Assembly (NCBI GenBank): GCA_038253825.1
Contig: JBBSGT010000065.1
Coordinates: 1 to 6,119, forward strand
Source: JACDET01 sp038253825
GTDB taxonomy: Bacteria > Patescibacteriota > Microgenomatia > Levybacterales > UBA12049
Direction: 5' to 3'
Length of the DNA: 6,119 nt
The notes beneath the pieces are model-generated. The model was not told the DNA's origin, ran no database searches, and worked only from the letters and a program-made list of their open reading frames with translations. Shown piece by piece: positions 1 through 4,884 of the stretch (position 1 is the stretch's first letter; each line of letters begins with the position of its first letter). A program made the position numbers and the translations under genes.

Positions 1-603
1 ACTCACTTTCTAGGAGAAACTGAGAAAACTCAGTCTTTTTAATCCCATTGAACTTGATTGCTCTTCTTTTTGTCCATGACCAATACGATTCAATGCCATT
101 AACATGCTCATCTTCACGAACAAACTCATTCTCATGGTGCTTAACGCTTTTGTGGTTGTACCCATAGACTGCGAGTGCATCATAGCTACGCCAGCCATCT
201 GTGTAAATATCTAATCCTGATTGTACTACCCGTTTGATAATTGGCATAAGCGTTTGTTTCAAAACGTCTGGGATAACGTCTGCATAGACTCGACCTTCTC
301 GTTTTCGTAATCCTAAAACGATGATTTTGCCTCCAGCACCTCTCCCTCGTTTTCCGCGGATAAGCTTTGCGCCAATGTACGCTTCATCAATTTCAATACC
401 ATTTGCAAGTCCACTACGTTGTCTCTCCTCAAGTGCTGCAAGACAAACCACATTTTTTAGTACTGCAAAGTATTTATTTATCGTACTTCGGTTTGTATAA
501 CTTAGCTTTGCTGTTACTACCGCCGTTATATCTAAAGCATAACATCTCACCGATTGTAAACCTCTTTCGCGTCTTTAACTGAGAAACCATATGCTTCACA
601 CAT
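1..603 (-). pseudogene. IS1595-family (IS1016 group) transposase, partial and frameshifted
   Basis: A DDE-type transposase read leftwards and cut by the window edge, so its C-terminus is missing. A 191-codon open frame (574 down to 2) carries the ISXO2-like catalytic core: first Asp in IDEAYIG (codon 388-386), a basic glycine-rich GKRGRGAGGK loop, second Asp in YTDG (199-197), and Asn in HVNGIESYW (100-98), the DDN triad of IS1595 transposases. The motifs LMPII and KFNGI match what I recall of Haemophilus IS1016. The core frame has a stop at 577-575. The N-terminus continues in another frame from ATG 603-601 (MCEAYGFSVKDAKEVYNR). Adding one G at about 550 (CGGTG to CGGGTG) joins the two as YNRVRCYALDITA, giving a normal helix-turn-helix N-terminus. 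So this is a one-base frameshift, not an N-terminal truncation. A sequencing error or a dead copy are both possible. Confidence 0.85.
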
Positions 604-609
604 GGCACT

Positions 610-615
610 ATTATA
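610..615 (-). promoter_or_regulatory. -10 box of the transposase gene, leaderless layout
   Basis: On the minus strand a perfect TATAAT is followed by six bases (AGTGCC) and then the ATG at 603-601. Transcription starting about seven bases after the -10 would begin at the start codon, giving a leaderless mRNA. There is no Shine-Dalgarno upstream and no convincing -35 at 17-18 bases. The same -10 to ATG layout recurs elsewhere in the window, which supports it. Confidence 0.6.
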
Positions 616-766
616 CTCTCCCGATGCAAATAGAGAAGTGGAGGGGGAATCCTAGTTGGGGAGCACCATGCAATTAGACTTAAATAGCAATCTAAACACC
701 GCAGTGATTTTAAAGCAACCTCTTTTTTTAATACACTTGATCGTAAATAGGTCTCATATGCAACTA

Positions 767-775
767 TGCTATAAT
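767..775 (+). promoter_or_regulatory. Extended -10 promoter of the HExxH gene
   Basis: TGCTATAAT is a perfect extended -10 (TGn plus TATAAT at 770-775). It is followed by nine bases and ATG at 785. The predicted start of transcription (about 782) leaves virtually no leader. The -35 position has no consensus, as expected for extended -10 promoters. This box lies inside the longer open frame that begins at 656, which argues against that upstream start. Confidence 0.65.
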
Positions 776-784
776 CCTTTGTCT

Positions 785-1312
785 ATGCGAGAGCTGAGTG
801 TAAATATCGATCATGAAGCGTTCGACAGAGTCGGCATACAGCCGTCGTTCGACAGAGAAAAGTATCTACAGCTATTGAGCGTTGCTACCAGTCGCCAAAC
901 ACTTGTGGTCTTCCCAACAGTCATTGTCGTTCCCCGTTATGACTTAGGTTTAAGTTGGGCAGAAAGACTGGAAGAGGATATAAGAGACCTGGATAATATG
1001 GCTGAAAAGAGTATATTCGGTCATTATGTAGCTGGTTCAAACGAAGTAACAGTGAGAGTTGTAAGGAGTGTCTCAAAAGTAAATAACATCCTCCGTCATG
1101 AAACATTCCATTGGGCTGAGGATATTGAAGGTAAATTAGTACCTGAAATGCTAGAGGCGGAAGCAATTTGGAAGGGTCATTCTCCTACATCAGCTGTTGG
1201 TGCGTTAATAGATCAATACAAATATTTCAAACTTCCATTTGAACGACGGGCTAGAGCATTTGCTTCAGATAGAAAGGTCAAAAAAATTGCAGGGGACATC
1301 ATTACCTTCTAG
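785..1312 (+). CDS. Small HExxH putative zinc-metalloprotease-like protein
   Basis: A 175-residue protein in which HETFH (residues 105-109) forms an HExxH zinc-binding and catalytic motif, followed by WAED. About 44 residues later the helix PFERRARAFA (151-160) resembles the 'E..A..FA' segment seen after the motif in ImmA/IrrE-like and related minimal zincins; E153 could be the third zinc ligand. There is a hydrophobic strand at 39-50 but no signal peptide, so it is probably cytosolic. I do not recognise the exact family, and proteolytic activity is inferred from the motif only. The frame is open back to 656, but those 43 residues would span the promoter and look non-coding; ATG 785, nine bases after TATAAT, is the preferred start. 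It stands alone, facing away from the transposase. Confidence 0.7.
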   Translation: MRELSVNIDHEAFDRVGIQPSFDREKYLQLLSVATSRQTLVVFPTVIVVPRYDLGLSWAERLEEDIRDLDNMAEKSIFGHYVAGSNEVTVRVVRSVSKVNNILRHETFHWAEDIEGKLVPEMLEAEAIWKGHSPTSAVGALIDQYKYFKLPFERRARAFASDRKVKKIAGDIITF

Positions 1313-1323
1313 CAGAAGAAGTT

Positions 1324-1338
1324 AACCGAATATCGGTT
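1324..1338 (+). promoter_or_regulatory. 15-base palindrome AACCGAATATCGGTT
   Basis: A perfect inverted repeat (AACCGA, three-base centre, TCGGTT) lies 11 bases after the HExxH gene's stop and well upstream of the kinase remnant. The following bases are not a T-run, so an intrinsic terminator is doubtful. A protein-binding operator is an alternative. The role is undetermined. Confidence 0.35.
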
Positions 1339-1446
1339 CATACTCTTCCTCATTCTCTAAAAAATGCGTTCGAAGTGTGTGAACCTCGGGGAGTCACATA
1401 TTTTAGCCTTGAAATCTTCTTACCACGAATTGGATGTTCGAACTTT

Positions 1447-1455
1447 TGATACAAT
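1447..1455 (+). promoter_or_regulatory. Extended -10 promoter of the kinase remnant
   Basis: TGATACAAT is an extended -10 (TGn plus TACAAT at 1450-1455). Seven bases separate it from the ATG at 1463, again placing the transcription start at the start codon. No -35 with a normal spacer is visible. It argues that the open frame from 1364 is untranslated up to 1460-1463. Confidence 0.5.
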
Positions 1456-1462
1456 TCATATG

Positions 1463-1994
1463 ATGGAAATGTTAAACAAACTCGTCAAAGGAATAAAAAC
1501 TTTGCCAAGAAAACAAAAAACTTTGCTTGTAGCAATAGATGGTCGAGGTGGTTCTGGAAAAAGCTCTTTGGCAGAACAGCTAAAGCAGAACCTAGAAAAT
1601 GTAACGACTGTTCATCTTGATTACTTTGCTTACCCAGAGACAGATAGAGATAGATTACTAAATCAGGTTATTTTGCCACTTCAAGCAGATAACAAAGCCA
1701 ACTATCAAAGATTTGATTGGGGAACAAGACAAATAGCAGAGTGGCATTGTAATAATTGAGAGGGTGTCAACCTTCCACGAGATGCTAAACGATTATTACG
1801 ACTTTAGGATTTGGATAGAGAGTTCTCCTGAGGTTGGTTTTCAGAGGGGACTGCTTAGAGATAAAACTGAATACAAAGTTGATACCGAAGATGATTGGAT
1901 AAATAAGTGGATGCCCGAAGAAAAAAGATATATTGAAGCACATAAACCTCAAGAAAAAGCTGACTATATAGTTGATGGAAATGAAGAGCAATAG
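1463..1994 (+). pseudogene. Uridine-kinase-like P-loop nucleoside kinase, disrupted
   Basis: Two adjacent frames encode the halves of one kinase of the uridine kinase/phosphoribulokinase type, which would phosphorylate a nucleoside or similar small substrate with ATP. The first half (from ATG 1463) has the Walker A motif DGRGGSGKSS (P-loop at residues 27-34), a VHLDYFAYP segment in the place of the substrate-site Asp-Asp-Phe-Tyr region, and YQRFDW and AEWH. It stops at TGA 1757-1759. The second half, open from GTA 1749, reads VIIERVSTFHEMLNDYYD, then RIWIESSPE, the arginine-rich lid (RGLLRD), WMPEEKRYI and ADYIVDGN, the usual C-terminal end. Relatives have several residues between the Trp-His and VIVEG; here they are missing, so a small deletion plus phase shift is likely. 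The usual Gly of VEGV is Arg (codon AGG). Start alternatives are ATG 1460 and 1469; the frame extends back to 1364 but those codons match nothing in the family. Confidence 0.8.
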
Positions 1995-2055
1995 GTTCTG
2001 AATGAGTCCATCAGGTGGGGGACTCGAACTGAAATCAATAGAATTAAGTACGCAA

Positions 2056-2064
2056 TGATATACT
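2056..2064 (+). promoter_or_regulatory. Extended -10 promoter of the 63-residue ORF
   Basis: TGATATACT (TGn plus TATACT at 2059-2064) is followed by six bases and ATG 2071. The predicted transcription start falls on or beside the ATG, so the message would be leaderless. There is no Shine-Dalgarno. No good -35 is seen. Confidence 0.5.
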
Positions 2065-2070
2065 TGATCT

Positions 2071-2262
2071 ATGGACACAGATCAGGAAGATATTCGATAT
2101 GAGAATATGCCAGAGTCATCAGATATTTCAGACCCCTCGATAACTTCATTTTCAGGAAAAGAGGTACTAGGAGGAGCAGCTTCTGAGAAGAGCGTGATTG
2201 CAAGAACGTTAGAGCAGGTTTTAAGAAGAGAGCAATTAGGATTAGTAGAAAGGGAATATTAA
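2071..2262 (+). CDS. Hypothetical 63-residue acidic/helical protein
   Basis: Not recognised. The first half is acidic and serine-rich (MDTDQEDIRYENMPESSD) and looks disordered. The second half, from about residue 36, is a likely amphipathic helix ending in EQVLRREQLGLVEREY. There are no membrane segments, cysteines or catalytic motifs. It ends ten bases before the -35 of the toxin-antitoxin promoter and reads in the same direction. Its own extended -10 box six bases before the ATG is the main reason to believe it is expressed. It could be a small regulator tied to the TA locus, or the tail of a lost larger gene. Function is unknown. Confidence 0.5.
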   Translation: MDTDQEDIRYENMPESSDISDPSITSFSGKEVLGGAASEKSVIARTLEQVLRREQLGLVEREY

Positions 2263-2271
2263 TAAATTGTA

Positions 2272-2300
2272 TTGACATTGTATTACGATCAATGTAACAT
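2272..2300 (+). promoter_or_regulatory. Sigma-70-type promoter of the toxin-antitoxin operon
   Basis: A perfect -35 TTGACA (2272-2277) is separated by exactly 17 bases from TAACAT (2295-2300, four of six consensus bases). ATG 2310 follows nine bases after the -10, so the leader would be about three bases long and no Shine-Dalgarno is present. This is the best complete promoter in the window. Confidence 0.75.
2275..2295 (+). promoter_or_regulatory. Inverted-repeat operator overlapping the TA promoter
   Basis: ACATTG (2275-2280) and CAATGT (2290-2295) are exact inverted copies separated by nine bases. They overlap the end of the -35 and the first base of the -10. RelB/DinJ antitoxins are ribbon-helix-helix proteins that bind such palindromes, alone or with toxin, to repress their own operon. 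The placement fits autoregulation; binding itself is inferred. Confidence 0.6.
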
Positions 2301-2309
2301 GAATGTATT

Positions 2310-2594
2310 ATGAATAACACACTTGTTACATTTAAGACGGATAAAGAGACGAAGGAACAGCTAAAGTCTTTTGCTGACGAGCTGGGTTTGAATAGTTCAT
2401 CCTTGGTAAATATGGTTATTAAACAGGCTCTACGTGAGAAAAGGTTAGTAGTCAGCACTAATTTAGTGCCTACTCCATATCTTGAAAAAATTATGTGTGA
2501 TGCTGAGGACGATTACAAGAATGATCGTAACATAACCCACACCAACAGCTCTGGAGAGGCGCTTGCTCACCTCGACGGCCTAATGAAGAAATAG
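2310..2594 (+). CDS. RelB/DinJ-family type II antitoxin
   Basis: A 94-residue antitoxin. Residues 1-46 form a ribbon-helix-helix DNA-binding domain: strand NTLVTFKTD, helix KETKEQLKSFADELG, then the LNSSSLVNMVIKQALRE helix typical of RelB/DinJ. The C-terminal part (PTPYLEKIMCDAEDDYKND) matches the segment that wraps and neutralises the toxin in this family, ending in a helix AHLDGLMKK. The DNA-binding domain should dimerise on the inverted repeat at 2275-2295. The stop is one base before the toxin ATG, so the two genes are co-transcribed and probably translationally coupled. The start is fixed by the promoter nine bases upstream; an overlapping ATG at 2299 leads only to MNVL and stop. Confidence 0.9.
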   Translation: MNNTLVTFKTDKETKEQLKSFADELGLNSSSLVNMVIKQALREKRLVVSTNLVPTPYLEKIMCDAEDDYKNDRNITHTNSSGEALAHLDGLMKK

Positions 2595-2595
2595 T

Positions 2596-2856
2596 ATGAA
2601 AGTTGACTTCACCAAGGCTTTTAATAAGCAATTTGAAAAGCTACCCCGTAAACGTCAAGAAAAGGCCAAAGAAGCAGTAGCAGTATTTCTTCGGGACGTA
2701 TCAACTCCATCACTCAGACTGCATGCTTTAAAAGGGGAATGGTTAGGGTTTCAATCAATCAGTGCAGGGGGCGACATGCGATTGCACTTTAAAATGATTG
2801 ACGAAAATACAGTCCTTTTTGTAGCAGTTGGCAGTCACAACCAGCTTTATAATTAA
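2596..2856 (+). CDS. YafQ/RelE-family toxin (mRNA interferase)
   Basis: An 86-residue toxin of the RelE/ParE superfamily, closest by eye to YafQ, a ribosome-dependent endoribonuclease. It opens with a strand and two helices (KAFNKQFEKLPRKRQEKAKEA). The core then has LHALKGEWLGFQS, GGDMRLHF and VLFVAVGSHNQLY. H43 in LHALKG, D60 in GGDMR and H81 in GSHNQLY line up with YafQ catalytic residues H50, D67 (or a nearby Asp) and H87, so it is probably active. This alignment is from memory and approximate. Length is normal. It follows the antitoxin by one base. The ORF has no frameshift or stop, unlike several neighbours, as expected for a module that selects for its own retention. Confidence 0.9.
   Translation: MKVDFTKAFNKQFEKLPRKRQEKAKEAVAVFLRDVSTPSLRLHALKGEWLGFQSISAGGDMRLHFKMIDENTVLFVAVGSHNQLYN
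2848..2853 (+). promoter_or_regulatory. Possible -10 box ahead of the HEPN-like gene
   Basis: TATAAT overlaps the last codons of the toxin and lies 16 bases before ATG 2870, implying a leader of about ten bases without a Shine-Dalgarno. TTGGCA (2828-2833) resembles a -35 but the spacer is only 14 bases. The gene may instead be read through from the TA promoter. Confidence 0.3.
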
Positions 2857-2869
2857 ATCGAATTAACTC

Positions 2870-3354
2870 ATGGAAATACCATTAGAGTATCTACTAAGAG
2901 GCTTCATTAATGCCTACACCAGAACAAAAGATGCCAAAAACCAGATTGAACCCAAAGAGTTATTTACATGCTTATTTGAGACACTTAATTGGGTAGTTGC
3001 AATCGATGATCGTCTTAAGAGAGATAGAAATGACAATATTTGGTATACCCAATATCGTGCAGACGGTGATGTATTAAGAGCTGTAAGATTTGCCAGAAAC
3101 CGCGTGCATCATCAATGGGCAGATATTGTGTATAACACTCCTGGAGCCGTACTTCCAATGGAGCTACCAGCTGGTTTGCACGAATGGAACTCGAAAAGGC
3201 TGCAAGACTTACCACCAGCATTACCACGATTTTCTGACCCTAGCGGAGAAGGTTTTACCAACAATTACTCGAAACCAAACCAGTAAGATTTCCCTTACAA
3301 GCCGTCGATAGGATTTTTTCAATATGCCATTTTTATAAGCTTCTCATCTCATAA
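2870..3354 (+). pseudogene. HEPN-motif small protein, C-terminal tail in the -1 frame
   Basis: The zero frame gives 138 residues ending at 3286. The protein is helical, with a central RFARNRVHHQWAD (residues 73-85) in which R76-N77-xxx-H81 fits the RNxxxH signature of HEPN RNases. I recall actinobacterial hypothetical proteins with the same core and a tail like 'Y..LL..RPAR..L..L'. Such a tail is present here but one frame back: reading T3256 twice (TTTT to TTTTT) gives GEGFYQQLLETKPVRFPLQ and runs to TAA 3352-3354, making 161 residues. The zero-frame ending (GFTNNYSKPNQ) looks spurious. So there is either a one-base loss in a T-run, a sequencing error, or less likely a -1 slip at GGTTTTA. 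It starts 13 bases after the toxin. HEPN activity and any link to the TA pair are inference. If the shift is real but tolerated, the shorter CDS is 2870-3286. Confidence 0.65.
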
Positions 3355-3377
3355 ATTTAAAATAGTATATGCATACG

Positions 3378-3388
3378 AAAGGAGGTGA
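3378..3388 (+). promoter_or_regulatory. Perfect Shine-Dalgarno AAAGGAGGTGA
   Basis: This 11-base stretch is complementary to the 16S rRNA 3' end over GGAGGTGA and sits five bases before ATG 3394, an ideal spacing. It is the only textbook ribosome binding site in the window. Confidence 0.75.
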
Positions 3389-3393
3389 AATAT

Positions 3394-3528
3394 ATGGCAG
3401 TTTCAACACAAGGCGGAACACATGCACAAACATGTACACGCAGGAGAGCAATCTCACAAAAACGACTAAGACATGTTTTTCTTTTAGCAATGAGTATGGG
3501 TAGTGCATACACTATTCATACTCAGTAG
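3394..3528 (+). CDS. Hypothetical 44-residue protein with strong Shine-Dalgarno
   Basis: Unrecognised. The peptide begins MAVSTQGGTHAQ, has a strongly basic middle (TCTRRRAISQKRLRH), then a short hydrophobic stretch VFLLAMSMGSAY (about residues 28-39) and ends IHTQ. The hydrophobic part is short for a membrane span but could associate with the membrane. The only argument for translation is the perfect Shine-Dalgarno at 3378-3388, which stands out because its neighbours lack one. It precedes a decayed recombinase, so it may be the start of a mobile-element gene whose remainder has been lost, a leader peptide, or a real small protein. Confidence 0.4.
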   Translation: MAVSTQGGTHAQTCTRRRAISQKRLRHVFLLAMSMGSAYTIHTQ

Positions 3529-3544
3529 GGGAGGCCACAAGTCT

Positions 3545-3803
3545 ATGCTAGATATAGTTAGAATATTTTACGGTGAACTTATGAGCGTATAACATAAATA
3601 GGAGGACTGAAAGCTGCCAGAGTCAGAGGAAGGTTGGGCGGTAGACAAAAGCACTCGATACGAAAAAGACTGAACTTGTTTATCAGCTCTATGATGCAAA
3701 GAAGCATACGATTAGGGAAATTTGTCAAATGCTCGGCATTTCAAAACCATCCCTCTATGCCTACCTTGAACAGAGAACCAATATAAAGACCTTAATGCCG
3801 TAG
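3545..3803 (+). pseudogene. Serine recombinase (resolvase/invertase) C-terminal remnant
   Basis: The C-terminal part of a Tn3/Hin-type serine recombinase is spread over three frames. First, MLDIVRIFYGELMSV (3545-3592) resembles the end of the catalytic domain's long helix ('F.E.ERELMSERT') and hits a stop. Next, GGLKAARVRGRLGGR from 3601 matches the 'AGLKAARARGRKGGRP' linker. Then, after a one-base slip in the A-run at 3646-3650, KALDTKKTELVYQLYDAK, IREICQMLGIS and KPSLYAYLEQ form the DNA-binding helix-turn-helix, ending at TAG 3801-3803. The whole N-terminal catalytic domain with its Ser nucleophile is absent. It cannot be active and marks an old mobile element. The left edge is approximate; the linker and HTH are certain, the 3545-3592 part less so. 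Confidence 0.85.
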
Positions 3804-3815
3804 TGGCTCTGCCAC
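3803..3815 (+). other. GC-rich hairpin between resolvase remnant and glycosyltransferase
   Basis: GTGGC and GCCAC are perfectly complementary around a TCT loop, giving a tight five-base-pair stem that begins on the last base of the resolvase stop and ends seven bases before the glycosyltransferase ATG. The following AATAATT is not a T-run, so a terminator is unlikely. It could be a cis element in the leader of the downstream gene or an end-proximal repeat of the lost element. Confidence 0.4.
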
Positions 3816-3822
3816 AATAATT

Positions 3823-4884
3823 ATGAAAATTGCTCTTTTATCTGCTTACTCAGGCCCTGTTCATCGTGGGATTGAGTCTTGGGTTCATGAGATCAGCCAG
3901 AGATTAGAAGCCTTCAAACATGATGTTACTGTCTACCAGTTGGGGGAGAAAAGTCAGGATACCAAATATAATGTCCATCAGGTAAATATGCAAGTTAACT
4001 GGGACGAACCGAATACTTGGAATACAAAAGAAAGGGAATATCTAGTGGATTATTGGAGCAGAATGCTCGCTGAATTTACTTTGCAAGCAACACCTCATAT
4101 TATTAACGAGAAACCTGACATGATAATTCCTTTGAATGGTGGATGGGAAACAAAAATTTGCAAAGAAATAGCAACCCTGTTACATGCGAAGCTTGTATTG
4201 ATTGGACATTGGTTGGATATTCATGATCTTGAGTCTGATCCAGACCTTTATATATCTCTTACCAAAGAAGCTGCTAAGGAAGCAAAAAAATACTATAGCA
4301 AACGTATTACAGTAATTCCTGATGGTGTAGACATAGATACTTTTAAACCTCATGGGGAAATTTTTAATCATGGGCTACTTCATCCCGTGGTTTTATGCGC
4401 ATCAGCCTTTGTGAGTTGGAAACATATAGATAAAACAATTGCTGCTGTTTCAAAATTGAAAGATGTAAGCTTTCTTCTTGTCGGAGATGGTGATTTAAAA
4501 GGTGAGCTTAAGGAACGCTGTGAGTCTCTATTAAGGGGAAGATATAGAATTGTAAACGCTGAGTATAAAGATATGCCTTCCATCTATAGGAGTGCTGATA
4601 TTTTCACTCTTTTTTCCGGTAAAGAAGAAGCTTTTGGCATGGTTTACTTGGAGGCGATGGCTTCCGGTTTGCCTATTGTTACGGTAAAAGATGCCATAAG
4701 AATTGATGTTGTGGGGAATGCAGGTATATTAGTTGAAAATAACGATACAAAAGTGTATAGTAGTGCTCTTTTAACTGCTTTGCAAAGAAGATGGGGAGAT
4801 CTCCCACGAAAACAAGCAGAAAAGTTTTCTTGGGAAGAGATAACTAAACGATATGAAGAAGCCTTGCAGAGTATTTTGGTTTAA
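3823..4884 (+). CDS. GT4-family glycosyltransferase (GT-B fold)
   Basis: An intact 353-residue retaining glycosyltransferase that should transfer a sugar from a nucleotide-sugar donor to a cell-surface glycan or lipid; donor and acceptor cannot be read from sequence. The N-terminal Rossmann domain opens MKIALLSAYSG with HRGIESWVHEISQRL (14-28), the GT4 'G.e.w...ela..L' loop. The interdomain segment is VIPDGVDIDTFKP (164-176). The C-terminal domain has FLLVGDGDLKGELK and the diagnostic EEAFGMVYLEAMASGLPIV, with the E-x7-E pair at E269 and E277 for donor binding. The region IGHWLDIHDLESDPDLYISLT (127-147) seems a few residues shorter than I recall in relatives. No signal peptide or membrane span, so it is cytosolic or peripheral. 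No Shine-Dalgarno precedes ATG 3823; TATAAA at 3782-3787 is the only -10-like site nearby and would give a leader of about 28 bases including the hairpin. Confidence 0.9.
   Translation: MKIALLSAYSGPVHRGIESWVHEISQRLEAFKHDVTVYQLGEKSQDTKYNVHQVNMQVNWDEPNTWNTKEREYLVDYWSRMLAEFTLQATPHIINEKPDMIIPLNGGWETKICKEIATLLHAKLVLIGHWLDIHDLESDPDLYISLTKEAAKEAKKYYSKRITVIPDGVDIDTFKPHGEIFNHGLLHPVVLCASAFVSWKHIDKTIAAVSKLKDVSFLLVGDGDLKGELKERCESLLRGRYRIVNAEYKDMPSIYRSADIFTLFSGKEEAFGMVYLEAMASGLPIVTVKDAIRIDVVGNAGILVENNDTKVYSSALLTALQRRWGDLPRKQAEKFSWEEITKRYEEALQSILV

Larger units (their letters stand above)
1..660 (-). mobile_element. Left-truncated IS1016-like insertion sequence (end not located)
   Basis: The transposase implies an insertion sequence whose upstream end should lie between the transposase promoter (610-615) and about 665. 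The stretch 636-660 is G-rich and lacks coding character. The other end is outside the window, so neither the terminal inverted repeat nor a target duplication can be verified. The right boundary given is an estimate. Confidence 0.45.

Noticed and set aside
367..582. 71-residue plus-strand open frame
   Set aside because: It is antisense to the IS1016-type transposase, whose conserved motifs lie on the other strand; its translation has no coding character.
656..784. Longer 218-residue form of the HExxH protein starting at 656
   Set aside because: The extra 43 residues span the extended -10 box at 767-775 and read as low-complexity translated intergenic DNA; ATG 785 fits the promoter.
1364..1462. 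Upstream start of the kinase at ATG 1364
   Set aside because: The extra residues match nothing in the kinase family and precede the -10 box at 1450-1455; 1463 is preferred.
1750..1765. UGA read as an amino acid (as in some CPR lineages) to join the kinase halves
   Set aside because: Reading through TGA 1757 gives EGVNLPRDAKRLLRL, not the kinase sequence; the correct continuation is in another frame. TGA also ends the transposase N-terminal frame without useful continuation. Standard stops are assumed.
2008..2033. Minus-strand T-arm look-alike (AGTTCGAGTCCCCC), a possible tRNA end or att core
   Set aside because: The five bases on each side of the loop do not pair, and no acceptor or anticodon arm follows. 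At best it is a decayed tRNA 3' fragment used as an integration site, which cannot be supported here.
1785..2078. Minus-strand open frames across 1785-2458
   Set aside because: They are antisense to the kinase second half, the 63-residue ORF and the antitoxin, all of which have family motifs or a promoter on the plus strand.
3090..3311. 73-residue plus-strand frame inside the HEPN-like gene
   Set aside because: It is a shifted reading of the HEPN-like gene and lacks its RFARNRVHHQWAD core; only the -1 frame after 3256 carries family-like sequence.
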